NCBI GenBank assembly: GCA_012845835.1
Contig: JABAKD010000024.1
Location: 9,181,103 to 9,245,102, forward strand
DNA length: 64,000 nucleotides
Direction of reading: 5' to 3'
Source: Undaria pinnatifida
Lineage: Eukaryota > Sar > Phaeophyceae > Laminariales > Alariaceae
This document shows positions 47,395-58,399 of the stretch, in pieces. The first letter of the stretch is position 1. Every line of letters starts with the position of its first letter. The position numbers were made by a program, and so were the translations under genes. The notes beneath the pieces were generated by a model. That model made no database searches. It saw only the letters and a program-made list of their open reading frames with translations, and was not told the origin of the DNA.

Positions 47395-47860
47395 GCGCGG
47401 GCCGTTAGAAACGGAAATCATCACACCCAATAATCGTTTAGCAATCGTGATAGGTTCCCGAGATGAACGGGCTGTTAGAAACAGGACTATCCGAAAGCAC
47501 AGGCAAACAGTGGTCGGTCAGTGGTGGCATAATCCCGATCGCACGAGCCGTTAGAAACGGAAATCACCACATCCATGATCGTTTGGCAGTCGAGGTGGGT
47601 CCCCGACAGGAGCGGGTCGTTAGAGACGGAAAAACCACCCGAAGGCACGCGCATAGTAGTGGTCGATTATCGATGATTTTCCCGGGCGCACGGGCCGTTA
47701 GAAACGGAATCACGGTATCATTAATCGTTTGGCGACTGTGGGGGGTTCTCGATATGAGCGGGTCGTTAGAAACGGGAAACCCACGCAAAAGCACATACAT
47801 GTAGTGGTGGGTCAAGTGGGTCCCCGATCGCACGGGCCGTTAGAAACGGACTACTTGGCT
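47395..47860. repeat. Tandem array of 145-148 bp units, about three copies
   Basis: GGGCCGTTAGAAACGGA and variants recur with last bases near 47413, 47561, 47706 and 47850. Each unit also has a half-unit copy (GAGCGGGTCGTTAGAAACGG), so the array arose from an older repeat of about 70 bp. Confidence 0.9.
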
Positions 47861-48282
47861 GTTTTAGCATTTCGGAGTCCCGAATGAACGGGTCCCGGTT
47901 TGCACACGAAAAATCTAAGAAGGGGGAGGCGTCCCACTAGCGGAGCGCGACCGGTAGGTAGGTCGACCGCGTTTCGTTTGAGTGGGTGGGGGAGGCGTAA
48001 GCAAGAGGGGAAAGGGAGGGAGCGGCCCCTCCTTCCCCTCCTCCCTCCTGCTATGTTATGTAGAGGTAGGGGAGGCGTACACATCCGGGGGGGGGGGCGG
48101 GGGCAGTGCAGCCCTCCCCCCCCCCCCCCCCCCACCATTTCGGCTTCTTCAATTAATATAAAGCACCTTTCGTGGAAGTAACACCCAAAACCAGGTACAG
48201 AGTAGGCAGTGGTGACATGCGATACTTGGTACGAGTATTATCCAAAAGTCAAATAATCCCAGTTCGGAGAGGATGAAAGAGC

Positions 48283-48357
48283 TGTTATTTCTGGGCTCAG
48301 AAATCACCAAATCGACTGATTTCTTGCCTCGATTACTTCTGAGCCCAAAAATAACGA
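48283..48357. repeat. Inverted repeat with about 20-bp arms
   Basis: GTTATTTCTGGGCTCAGAAA faces TTCTGAGCCCAAAAATAAC with a loop of about 30 bp. Similar GGGCTCCAGAAA words occur at 40490 and 47175. Confidence 0.6.
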
Positions 48358-48469
48358 TGGATTCTGGTCCCACAATGGATGTTTTTCGTTTTTGGCGTCG
48401 GAGATCCCTGTTGAAGAGATAAAATATCGTGAAATTATCGCTCAAAATATTTCCCACAATAGTAGGTCT

Positions 48470-50110
48470 CACGTACTGCGAATACTGCGAGTACTCGCGG
48501 TATTTCGGGTTGCTGCAACGCAGACCAGGTACACCTGGTATTAATAGTTAAATTTCGAGGTTTGATACTGTGTGGATACTCCCAGTACATCGAGTAGTTT
48601 GGGGTGCGATATTTTGGAGTACCTTCAAGTGCCTAAGTATTTCGGGATTCTATGATCCTGATACTCGCGGTACTGCAGCGTTGTGGTTGCTGGTGCTGCC
48701 CTCAGTGCCAATGCTCGGAGTATTTCACCGTTTCGTACTGCGAGGTACTGCAAGTGGCAGTAATACTCGGAAGTATTTTACTCGTGTACTGCAGTGTTTC
48801 GGGGTTCAGCACTGGTGATACTCTTGAGTATTTGCAGTATTTCAGGTGTTTGTGCTGCGGGTGTTGCACTCACTGTTTTATGCTGCCCATACTCCCAGTA
48901 CTCGTAGCATTTTGGTCATCGATACGGCCAATACTCGCAATATTTCGGCCATCAGTACTGGCAATACTCCGAGTACTCACAGGTCTAAATGCTTGAAATA
49001 CTCGAAGTAAACTCGGTGTATAAAGTATTCTGGGAGCATCCGTGCATCCTTCGTCAAGAACGTCGGCAGGAGAGCTTGTGCTTCTTTTGATGCTCCTTTT
49101 CGTGACAGCGGCTGGTATGGCTGCGGTGCAGGCTGAGTTTCCTCCTCCAGCTGCGGCTGTGGCTGCAGTTGTGTTTGTGACTGGCTGCTGCTGCTGCGGC
49201 TATGATGTCTCTGCTGTAAGTGAGGCGCCCTCTCCGCCACCAGCAGAAGGAGCGCCCACGCTGGCAGGCTACGCAGTCGCAATTGCACACGGTCTATCTT
49301 TTCGTCGAGACGCCAACCGCGCTGAAGGTTGGTACTGGTGCTTCTGCTTTCGCCAGTAGTGCTGGATCGGTGTGTCGGTGGACAGTGTAACGGAATGTGT
49401 GTGGTGGCGTTTAAACCTTCGAACGTGTGGTGCACGTGCCAGTCGCGGGTGTTGGATACTGCTGCTTTATAAGCTTTTGAGGTTGCTGCGAATACTTCGA
49501 GTGCTCGCGGCATTTCGGGGTTCTGTACTGCGAATGCTTCCGGGCTCCCAGTATTTCGGGGCTCGATACTTTGGATACTCCCAGTATTTCAATATATCGC
49601 GATTTAACACTGTGGGTACTCCCAGAACTTCAAGTATGCCGGGGTTCGATGCTTTGGATACTACGAGTACTTGACGCTTTTTCGGTTTCTGTACTTCTCA
49701 TGCTCATGGTACTTGTATTTCGGCTGTTGGTACTGCTCATACTGCCAATGCTCGCAGTATTTCACCATTTTGTACTGCAAGGTGAAGTTCTTGGAGTTTT
49801 TCAGGGTTTCATACTGCGAGGTACTGCAGGTGGCAGCAATACTCGGAGTGTTTTACTCGTATACTGAAGTATTTCGGCGTTCAATGCTGGTGATACTCTG
49901 AGAACGTGCGGTATTTCAGATGTTTGTACTGCGGGTACTCGGAGTTTTGTCCTGCTCGTCCCAGTACTCGCAGTTTTTCGGCTGGCAGTACAACTGCTCA
50001 TGCTCCCGATACTTGCAGTATTTCGGCCATCAGTACTGACAATACTCCGAGTATTCGCAGTACCAACTAGTTCAAATACTTGAAGTATACTCGGGGTATG
50101 AAGTATATTA
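48470..50110. repeat. TACTCGCAGTATTTCGG repeats and a 1-kb segmental duplication
   Basis: Variants of CTGCGAGTACTCGCGGTATT recur every 40-70 bp at 48470-49010 and 49480-50110. The right ends of the two blocks match (ACTCCGAGTA-TCGCAG and AAATACTTGAAGTA), as do their middles, so one block is a copy of the other. The spacer at 49010-49480 differs in composition. Confidence 0.75.
49035..49480 (-). other. Coding-like segment between repeat blocks, strand uncertain
   Basis: On the reverse strand the frame is open and gives a Gln/Ser-rich peptide (LQPQPQLEEETQPAPQPYQ) with a basic-hydrophobic patch (RSLPAWALLLLVAE). On the forward strand an ATG frame at 49042-49359 starts with a signal-peptide-like run (ELVLLLMLLFVTAAG). 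CTG/CAG words make either plausible. No family is recognised. Confidence 0.25.
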
Positions 50111-50319
50111 CGGTGCATACACGATGCTCACAGCAGCACTTATAACAGAGCAGGGGTGTATTGTGATATCGCTCGTTGCCGTGTCCTCACTCCGCGTGAA
50201 GTCGATGGACTAGTAAATAAAACCCAACAGTCGAGGTAGTTTCGCAACGTCACCAGTCTCTAGTGCTGTAAACGTACAAGTATGGCATACAGGAAACCTA
50301 CCAGGTATATCCTAAGAAA

Positions 50320-50405
50320 CAGAAGTACCGACCCAGGCTGGGTTTCTTATTTGGGAGAGGGTGCGTTTTACACTAACTTCATTATTACGGCTCCCGTCGT
50401 TATTT
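50320..50405 (-). mobile_element. Short MITE-like element (CCAGCCTGG family)
   Basis: ACCCAGGCTGGGTTTCTTAT, GGGTGCGTTTTACACTAACT and CGGCTCCCG are the clearest copy of the family in this orientation. Confidence 0.65.
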
Positions 50406-50479
50406 TACTCCTTTAAATGTCAGTCTTTCTGATTATGGTACCCTGTTTTCTCTTATCATTAGACTAGTATATTGAAAAA

Positions 50480-50560
50480 GATGAAAAACACACTTCAGCT
50501 GTGAGATCGACCCAAGAGGAAATTTGATCAAAACTCTTCTTTGCAAGTTGCGTACTATAA
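50480..50560 (+). repeat. Dispersed CAGCTGT...CTTTGCAAGC element
   Basis: CACTTCAGCTGTGAGATCGA and CTTCTTTGCAAGTTGCGTAC match the copies at 1690 and 40375. Confidence 0.6.
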
Positions 50561-50746
50561 GTAGTATATGTCATTTACTGTTGTAAAGAACGTGGATGGC
50601 CAGGTGTAACCGCAGAGCAGCTTCTGGAAGTCCTTTGGGGAGAGTGCGGTAGGGTTAATGTATGGGTTGTCTTCTGAAAGCAGCACTAGGTTTCTCGAAA
50701 GCAACAATCGCACGTGACAGCGGGGCGTGGGCTATCATGCCACCAG

Positions 50747-50783
50747 TGCTGCTATATGCTGTTTGTAACTATGCGAGCTGCCC
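50747..50783 (+). CDS. Possible fragment of an EsV-1-7 exon
   Basis: A C-NYAS-C pair has correct C-x4-C spacing and is followed by a CC/GTGAGA donor. An acceptor GCCACCAG would make it phase 1 in and 2 out. The acceptor has a poor pyrimidine tract and the piece is very short, so this may be chance. Confidence 0.25.
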
Positions 50784-50879
50784 GTGAGATGTTCGTGGTC
50801 TGGCAAGCTTTGGTGCTGCTGCGGTCCTACAGTGCAAGACGCCTTACAAGAAACAGGGTGATACTAGAGCTGGACTGAA

Positions 50880-51000
50880 ATTTACAATTTACAAGAAAAT
50901 AAGAAATTCGGGAGCCGTTATGCTGATGTTGGCGTAGAACGGCGCCCTTGCTCAAATACAAAATCCGGTCTGAGCCAGTTTTCCTGGTTCTTACGAGATG
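50880..51000 (+). mobile_element. Short MITE-like element (CCAGCCTGG family), diverged
   Basis: AATAAGAAATTCGGGAGCCG, GTAGAACGGCGCCC and the position of the last word match the copy at 13400. The CCAGCCTGG end has mutated (CAGTTTTCCTGG). Confidence 0.5.
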
Positions 51001-51478
51001 ATATGCACGGTACTGTGCTGCACTGCGTTTGTCTGCTGCAACCGGGGGCATTACGATGATAGCATTGGACTTTGACAGGCCGCGGTAGTCTTGAAACCGT
51101 TTTGTGACAACCGCATATTCGACTCTGTTTGCTTTTCGGACGAGGCGCGTAGGAGGACGGACTGTGGCCCTTCTTTTCATTCAACAAATGCTACTATTGC
51201 TATACCGGTTGTAATTTACGGTGATGGTTGAGCGTTACAGCCATTCGCAATTGTAGAGAGGACTCGTAGCATCAGCCAATATTCGTATGTACAAAGCTCT
51301 ACATGCTGGTGTGTACCAGGTACCTGGGCACAAACGTCGCGGCCCCTCATTGGTGCCGTGCCTTTTCCTTGCCTGACGACAACACCCGCACTAAAGCTGG
51401 ACCTCAGACTATCCTGGGATGCGCTCCCCCCAAGTACCGAGTGCACCCCCCCCCGGTACCACTAGTCGGGTGGAGCAG

Positions 51479-51850
51479 GAATTAGACGCACAGAGGTACA
51501 CTTGTGGCAAACCCGACGAAATCACAACTCACATAGCGGGAGAATGTGAACTGTACACGGAAGAACGGGGTGTGTTAGAGGACATGAGGTTGAACAGACA
51601 AATGTGACACGAAGAAGTTGGTACCTTTGATAGCAGCGAGAAAACGATCGCTGTTCTGGGAGATAGACGGTGGCCACAGACGGCCAAACAGAGGAGATAA
51701 TATCAAGCAACATAGTTTTTATGCGATATATGGAAGAAGCGTAATGAGCGCCCAAGTGTTCGACGTGTCTCTGTTAGGAGTATCAACGATGCTCCGTCTC
51801 GACAAGGATGCGTGGGCAATGGTCTGATGACTAAGGCAAGCAAAAAACGA
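51479..51850 (+). mobile_element. 3' remnant of a non-LTR retrotransposon
   Basis: In one frame, 51479-51700 encodes YTCGKPDEITTHIAGEC followed by ELYTEERGVLEDM. This is the C-terminal C-x-H-C knuckle and flank typical of non-LTR reverse transcriptase proteins (pattern CG-x2-ET-x2-H-x4-C). One Cys of the knuckle is replaced, and an in-frame TGA stands at 51605, so it is dead. Downstream, GGTGGCCACAGACGGCCAAA, ATATATGGAAGAAGCG and GATGCTCCGTCTCGACAAGG match the C-tailed family (27275 and others). The C tail itself is eroded. No reverse transcriptase core is present. Confidence 0.65.
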
Positions 51851-52619
51851 GTACGCACCCTCTTTGATTTTCTCGCGCAGAGGGTTCAACGTTCCCACTC
51901 CTCACCAATTTCCATCAGATTTGGCTAACTTACGCTCTCGCGCTTTCCGCGACGCATGCAGGCGGGCGGCATCTCCCCCCTTGCGGGGCTGACGCCGCCA
52001 GGCAACATAATACCCTAATGGAGAATGATGGTCAGGGACGGTACCCGGACAAGGTTTTCCACGTTACCTCCTACACGTACTCGCCATCTCCGACGATGCT
52101 AGCCTATGAGGAAGTGTTTCGATCTTCCCGACCAAAGCAGTGGCCTGGTGGAGGTGAGGGATCAAATTTTCTGCCCCGGCGTTGAAATGTCAGTCCCATA
52201 TTTGTTCCAGCGTTCGTGTGTTTGGCCCTGTGCGTGCTGCCACGGTGCCGGGATTTTACTCACACCGGCGACTGTTGGCATAGCAGTAGGACAGGGCGTG
52301 TTGGTCACCCAAAATAGTGTGTGCGCGGGAGCAAAGATGAAACGACTGGTAGTTCGCTCGGTCGCGACCGTCGAGCGTTCGCTCGCTCGGTATTGTTTTT
52401 GGCCGCCTTTGGGCCGTCTTCGTAGGTCGCGCCGTCGCTCGATCGATCACGCCGTCGCTCTTGTACCTAGCATGAGCTACTCGCTTGATTTAATGGTCGT
52501 GCCACTACTACTTCCAATACTGTCGAGTCCACAAGCGTATCTCTGCAGAAGACTGGGTGTGCCCTCACTTTATCGAATTCGATTTGCTGGTGGGGTCGAT
52601 TTGCTGGTGGGGTGGTCAG

Positions 52620-52773
52620 GCGATGGCCGAGGAGCATACTGCCAGGGCGGGAACTGCTCGGCGCCGCCTTCCTACAGTGTCGATGGCAAAAAGCCCGCGG
52701 TGCTGTGCGGGATCCACAGGGAAGATGGCATGCACCGCGTTCTCCACGATGACCGGAACTGCGGGTACAAAGG
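52620..52773 (+). CDS. Gene D, EsV-1-7 repeat exon a
   Basis: This predicted exon is 154 nt, phase 1 in and 2 out. The acceptor is GGTGGTCAG/GC and the donor AAAGG/GTGAGC. It encodes C-QGGN-C, then 16 residues (SYSVDGKKPAVL) to the third Cys, GI-H, and REDGMHRVLHDDR, a full EsV-1-7 motif with the canonical x16 spacing. Its last residues, CGYKG, open a second motif whose next Cys is the first codon of the exon at 56869 (C-x4-C rebuilt across a 4.1-kb intron). The paralogous exon at 38387-38537 on the other strand has the same phases and offset. The frame is open upstream to about 52106, but the start of the gene was not found. Confidence 0.85.
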
Positions 52774-53019
52774 GTGAGCAGACACCACGGGGCAGGTGTA
52801 ACTGCCTCAGGCAAAAAAAGTAAACACTAGCCGGTGCATAGGTCGTATCGCATCAACGTTTGCACGATTTTTGTCGAAGTATTGACGATAGGTTGTGTTG
52901 GCTTTCTGAAGAGCACCTCGGGTAGACCGCTGACACTTTCTGTCACGCAAGGGCGTTGGACGTTGCGCGGCGTAGGCAATACAGTACAGCACACGTCATA
53001 AGCAACAGGGTGATAAGAA

Positions 53020-53140
53020 ATTCAGGCTGGTATTTACAGGAGTGTAGGTACTCCGGGAGCCTTTACGTTTAATTTAGTGCAGAATCACCCCCTCCCAAAT
53101 TGGAAGCCCAGCCTGGGTCAGTATCTCCGTTTCTTGGTGG
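53020..53140 (+). mobile_element. Short MITE-like element (CCAGCCTGG family)
   Basis: It runs from ATAAGAAATTCAGG, through TACTCCGGGAGCC and CACCCCCTCCCAAATTGGA, to AGCCCAGCCTGGGTCAGTA and TTTCTT. Confidence 0.55.
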
Positions 53141-53376
53141 GTATCCTGTCCTGTACTGTACTGTCCGTGGAAGGGTATACGTTGGTATTGACTCTACTGT
53201 AGGCTGGAAAGCTCTCTATCTTGTCAGTGTTCATTCCCAGACGTCGCTTGGTGCCGACACACTCTGGGTGAGTTAATACTCGAGGCCCGCTGCAATGTGT
53301 CATAGAGTTCGTGCAGCGCGAGTGAGCGGCATCGACGTGCTTATCCCTTAGGTTTTCATGTTCAAAGTTGGATGGA

Positions 53377-53471
53377 GGCATTACATGTGCTGCAATATGC
53401 CAAGTATAGATACATTACCTTTAGGCATTACATGTGCTGCAATATGCCAAGTATAAATACATGACCTTTAT
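53377..53471. repeat. Tandem duplication of about 47 bp
   Basis: GGCATTACATGTGCTGCAAT then ATGCCAAGTATA is present twice in a row with two or three differences near the ends. Confidence 0.9.
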
Positions 53472-53839
53472 ACCATGTTAGTGTCGGCATACTGTTAGGC
53501 TAGGGACTGAAATATTTTTAGACGTAAAAAAGTCCCAAAAAATGTCTGCGGTCGTTAGCTGAAGAAAATTAATCTTAAAATAATTCACCAATCAGCGCTG
53601 GGGAAAGAATGGACACGTCACAAAAAAGAACTATTTATGTGTGGTATCACATATTATAGGATAATAAGAGTATTAATCGTAGAGGAGCTGCAGCGTCTCG
53701 CGGAAAAAGGGCGCAGCGGCGCACGCAAAGTACGTGAATCTGGTATCGTTCTCGCCCGGAACACCACGACGAGTGCTTGAGCAGCAGCGGACAAACGAGC
53801 GCGTGAGCGTGAGGGGGATTCACTGGTGGACCCTCGGCC

Positions 53840-53960
53840 TCGATGGCTGACAGCCCTCAAGTGCAGCCCCTACCGGGTCTGGTTGAAGGTGGATTTGCTG
53901 ATCTTGGTGCGGCTGCTGCTGCTGCTGACCCGGCTGCTGCTGCTGCTCATCCTGCTGCTG
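53840..53960. repeat. CTG-rich trinucleotide tract
   Basis: GGCTGCTGCTGCTGCTGACC and GGCTGCTGCTGCTGCTCATC recur. A forward ATG frame gives poly-Ala and the reverse frame poly-Gln. Neither has a recognised domain, so no gene is called. Confidence 0.6.
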
Positions 53961-54159
53961 CGGTACAAGATGTTCCCATCCACAGCCATCGCCTCGGCCG
54001 CGTGTTGCACATCCTGCACATCTCCGTGACTGCGGGGTTGACAACTCTATGTTTCATGGGTCCTCTCGGTGTAGGTAGTTGGCATGAGTGGAAGGAGGAC
54101 CACTTGGTTGCGCTTCTGGGGTCTGTGTGGACACGTGTGTCATACTCGTACCATACTCG

Positions 54160-54905
54160 TATCATACCAGGTGTCAATGAGCCCTGCTACAAATCCTACT
54201 TACACTGCCTGCTGCTGCTGCGGCAACTGCGGCCGCCGAAGCGCGAAGCTTGTTCGTTATCCGTATGTTTCCGCCTGTGCAGCAGCAGCAGCAGCAACGC
54301 TCGGGTCAACACACTCTTATCGTGCAAAATAGCGTTGAGGAAAAACACGAAATCAACTACCTGGTATCGAGAAACCAGACAAAACATGCACAATTGATAC
54401 TTGAACTCGTATGATACTCGTATCATACCAGGTATCAATGAACCAACGCTTCTACAAACCATACTGCCCCTGCCTTCTGTTGCTGCTGCTGCAAATGCCA
54501 CCGATGAGTCACGAATCTTGTCGTGTTCGGTATCAGTATGGCTCCGCCCCAGCAGCAGCAGCAGCAGCAGCAAAGTGCGGGTCGACACACGATTGTCGTG
54601 CGAAGTTACAGAGCGGCAGAAGATAAAATCACCTACGATTTGTATCGAGAAATCATATTTGACCGGAAATTTAAGCAACGTTGATATGTAAATATGAAAA
54701 CCAAACGATCGTTACAATCCTGTCCAAATTCGTGCCAGGTATTAATGAACCAGCCCTGCTCCAAAAGCCTGCTGCTGCTGGTGTCGTGGAACTTGTGTTC
54801 GTTATCATAACATTTCTTCTCCTGCCCATCCTGAGCGCGGAAGGAGCAGCAGCAGCAGCGAGCCGCGTGTCGACACCGTGCGCTGCAGATATGCCTCCCA
54901 GTTCA
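54160..54905. repeat. Three tandem 240-260 bp units with CTG...CAG hairpins
   Basis: Each unit starts with CATACCAGGTATCAATGAAC or a variant (near 54167, 54425 and 54735). It then has a GCTGCTGCTG run, about 60-90 bp of unique sequence with TTCGTTATC, and a CAGCAGCAGCAG run followed by GGGTCGACACAC. The CTG and CAG runs of a unit can pair. Units one and two end in TGGTATCGAGAAACCA or TTGTATCGAGAAATCA. Confidence 0.8.
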
Positions 54906-56868
54906 CCTGGACAAATTTTTTTCGTTTGCCCTTTCTCCAGGTTCTTTCTGGTTTTTTCGAATTGCCCATCACGAAATCGATTGTCGTGGTCCTCCAATTT
55001 AAGAGTCTGAAGGGCTGATTTTCCGTTCACTTTTTCTCTACGGATACTACGTCGATTCGAGCGGGGTTTGTTTTGCTGTATACTGCACATCCCAATGCAG
55101 GGCATGGCATTGTGTTTTGCACTACTGAAGCACGTCATAAGAGCAAGAGGAAGAAACCACAGGAAATGCATGTTTTCCCGCACCTTTCCGTCTATAAAAA
55201 CGTAAATTTGTACTCCTTTGCTAAACAAACGAATACATCCCAACGGCATGTGCCTGTGTGAGGTGTCTGTACGATGTTAGTATTGAAATCATCTCCAGCT
55301 CCGAGATAAACCACATACAAGTTCTCTGTGCACCTCCACTAAAACCAAACAGTTAGGGGTATGGCGGTAGTTTTACTTTTTCAGAATTTTTAATCTTGGC
55401 TGGTCGATCCGAATAGCCTGCCGTTTCTTTGGGTCAAAATAGGCCTCCAATCCCTAGCCTAACTGTGGACCTGTAGGTACCTTTGTGCACGGTAGCTGCC
55501 AACAAGGACAAGGACGGGTCCAACGGCCGCAGTACAACAGACGTGTACGTATGTGTGGGGAAAACGCTGCTTTAATTTGATATGCACCATACCCGCTGAG
55601 CTACCAGTCAGCGCAGACTGCTAGCTCAGTCAACATGTGTACGTCTACCAGTTGGTTCACTGCCTCACGCTGATGGTGGAAACCTTCGCAATCGCCCTAT
55701 TCCAATCCATGGGTTGATCGTGTACTTTTTTTTTCACGCTTTTACTTGCCAGCTTCTGGACAAGCGCTGGCCACAGGTGTCGTCCCATCTCCCCGCCGGT
55801 TCTTGCCTTAACTTTTTATGGCGCATAGGGTTCAGCAATCCCGCTGCTCGTCGATTTTTCATCAAATGTTGCGAACTTACGCTCTCGCGCTTTCCGCAAG
55901 TCAAGTGTGCGCAAGAAAAAGTCCTTACGAATTTTTACCAGTATGCACTCGAGGAGACTCGAACTCACGAAACTGACCTATACCAGGCTCGAGGATAACC
56001 TGATACGCCATCGGGGCGACCGACTTAGGGTTAGGGCTAGTACTACACAGATCCTGCGCAACATATGATACTGTAATCAAGACAACGCGGGCTCTACATC
56101 CGAGCGCAGTTTCCCAAGTAGCCCAACCACTAGAAAACATGTACTTTCGGGATCTTTAGGTGAGCTTTGCAAGAACAAATTTGCCCAAAAGAATGTATGC
56201 CGAAGACATTAGAGTAGATGTACGTTAGGCATGAGTATTAAAAACGACTCCACTAACGATGCAAACTCTGCCAGAAGACGGTATACCGTGTATTTTTCAG
56301 TCCGCGTGGCGTTTTTTCTCTGTTGCCGTACGGACGGATTGTTTATTTCCTTAATTTGGCGTGGAAAACACCGCTATACCGTTTGATGGCTGTTTGGTTT
56401 ATCGGACGGTCAGACAGACGATCGGACAGCTCGACGATTTCGGTTGCAGACAACCTCAGGAAACTGAGGAGAGTAATCCCAAGGGTGCATCATATTCTAA
56501 GAAGTTTCTGAGCTCCTAATATGAGGAGCTCTCAATATCTCACCGGAAACATGACTTGGAAGGCATTGTTTCGCGCAACCCGGCCAACATTTCTCGGCGC
56601 TAGTCCTACTAATACAGCAAACAATCATCCTCGTAAAATTGGCATACAAAACCGAAATGTCCATACTTGAGGAACTCGACCGCACTATAGAGGGCGGAAG
56701 GTCAGACCGTCAGCAAACATTTCGCCAAAAAAGTGCAACCTTTGCCGAGGAATAGGATCTAGATAATCTTGTATATGATCTTGTAGATCATCTTGTAGAT
56801 GATCTGGCTATTGATATGTTGATGTGCAAACCGCCCCAATCGCCCCCTTCCTTAACCTTTCGGCGCAG

Positions 56869-56980
56869 ATGCCGACGTACCGCCCTCGTCCGGTACATGT
56901 CCGAGGACGGCAAGATCAACCGCTTTTGCCATAAGCACAAGAAACCGGACATTATCGTCACCAGGACAAGGCACTGCGAG
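56869..56980 (+). CDS. Gene D, EsV-1-7 repeat exon b
   Basis: This predicted exon is 112 nt, phase 2 in and 0 out. The acceptor is CTTTCGGCGCAG/A and the donor TGCGAG/GTACTA. It encodes CRRTALVRYMSEDGKINRF, then C-HK-H, KKPDIIVTRTRH and finally C-E. The first Cys pairs with CGYKG of exon a. The terminal C-E begins the next C-x4-C, completed by YGRC in exon c. The reconstruction of two motifs at both joints, with matching phases, is strong evidence for these splice sites. The spacing between the second and third Cys (18) is slightly longer than usual. A decayed relative lies at 36536-36600 (-). Confidence 0.85.
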
Positions 56981-57044
56981 GTACTACTTTGTGGACCAAC
57001 TAGTGACTGTTAACCGTTTTGCTGTTGAAAAAATGATCCCAAAT

Positions 57045-57105
57045 CAATTCCAAGTGGGTTGTCCCCGAAAACGTGGGAGGAGTTCCACAGGGGCCAACTG
57101 CTATT
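57045..57105 (+). repeat. Dispersed GTCCCCGAAAACGTGGG segment
   Basis: TTGTCCCCGAAAACGTGGGA and AGTTCCACAGGGGC recur with changes at 59925-59985 and 60045-60100. The copies are short and have no reading frame. Confidence 0.55.
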
Positions 57106-57568
57106 TGTGATACTGTGTTCTGCCCGTGTATCACTGGCGCGTCCTACCGCAGAGGTGCGCGTGGGCATAGCAGTCTGGACGTAAATGTAAGGGCCGTTTT
57201 GGTATTAATATTGGTATCAAACGGTCATTGAAGTTTTGTCCAGAGTGGCACATATTTTCTCAACATGTATCTGGCTCGGTGACTATCTCACAGGTCCAAT
57301 GTGTGATTACTAACACATGTTACAACGGACTTACCAACAAGGTTGTTTTTATAGGGGTGATACCGGGAGTTCATTATTTCGTCAAGGGGGTGATAAACAC
57401 AGAACACCGTGCCCGAGGTTTAGCGACTACTTTCCTTCGAAGGACATTGCACCCTCGGCCCCATTTCCCCTCCAACGCACCGGTGCGAGTAGGAATATAC
57501 ATACCTGGTACCTATTTTCGAATGGTCTCTGACCCGGTGACACGACCGCACAGCTCCAATGTACAGTA

Positions 57569-57660
57569 ATGGGACCTCTAAAGTGCCGACTGAGTAGTCC
57601 GGTTGCCGCTATAGTGCCGGTTGCCACCGGTGGCACATACCGGCGCCGTACAGGGACCAC
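57569..57660 (+). repeat. CCGGTT / CTATAGTGCC repeat family
   Basis: CCGGTTGCCGCTATAGTGCC and GGTTGCCACCGG belong with the copies at 11090 and 12585. Confidence 0.55.
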
Positions 57661-58221
57661 GGCTTTCTACAGAACACCGCGCCCAACCGTCGACGTGTAC
57701 TATGATAGGGGCAGCATTGTTTTCGCCAAAATATTGATGGTCAACGGGGCTCTTCTACTGAGGTTACCCAATATTGCTGGAACATCATTTTGTGTTTTAC
57801 GTATCATTCGAATCATACCTAGTCCATGGGATTGTTGACCACTTTGTACTTTTTTTTTCTGATAGGTTTTGGGTGGGGTATATAGAGCTTCTCGAGTGAA
57901 ACGCCAGAACACTTCCAGCTGCACCCCTAGTAGTTGAGTGCGTCAAGGGGGCGTGTTTTCTTTTTTATGTGTTATGACCGGGTGACACTACAGTAGTTGC
58001 TCACAGTCCCAAGGTATACGGAACATCGCACCCCAGCTATAGAAGTTTCTTCCTTCCTGATAGGATACCTCGTTCTACCCTTCTATCGATGCACAGAACA
58101 CCGTGTCCGAGCTTTCGCAGCTGTTTTTCTTGACGGGATATCGTACCCCTCCGTTTCCATATTTTCTCCACCGTACCTGCCTCTCGGCCTGATGACACGC
58201 CATCACGCCGTGTTTGTGCAG

Positions 58222-58354
58222 TACGGTCGCTGCAACAACACTCCGAGGTACGGTCTGAGGGAAGGACCCCAGAGCTTCTGCCGGGAGCACAAGAGGGCCG
58301 GGATGTTCACCAGCCGCAACGGCGAACTTTTGGTTGCGACCCGAGACGGCAGTG
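58222..58354 (+). CDS. Gene D, EsV-1-7 repeat exon c
   Basis: This predicted exon is 133 nt, phase 0 in and 1 out. The acceptor is GTGTTTGTGCAG/TAC and the donor GGCAGTG/GTGAGC. It encodes YGRC, NNTPRYGLREGPQSF, C-RE-H, KRAGMFTSRNG, ELLVATRDG and SG. With C-E from exon b it forms C-x4-C. The sister exon at 34571-34703 (-) has identical length and phases and the shared LLVATRDG tail. The tail is a family feature outside the zinc ligands and may have its own role. Confidence 0.88.
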
Positions 58355-58399
58355 GTGAGCTCTAGGTTCCGAGGGCGGCAACGTAGGCGCACATTTCTT

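Noticed and set aside
53843-54397. Forward frame starting MADSPQV with poly-Ala
   Set aside because: The ATG context is good, but the body is CTG repeat and then the hairpin repeat units. There is no domain or splice support.
55925-56020. tRNA-like A and B boxes on the reverse strand (TGGCGTATCAGG and GAGTTCGAGTC)
   Set aside because: Box spacing is right, but the acceptor and D stems do not pair, so this is not a tRNA. It could be a tRNA-derived fragment.
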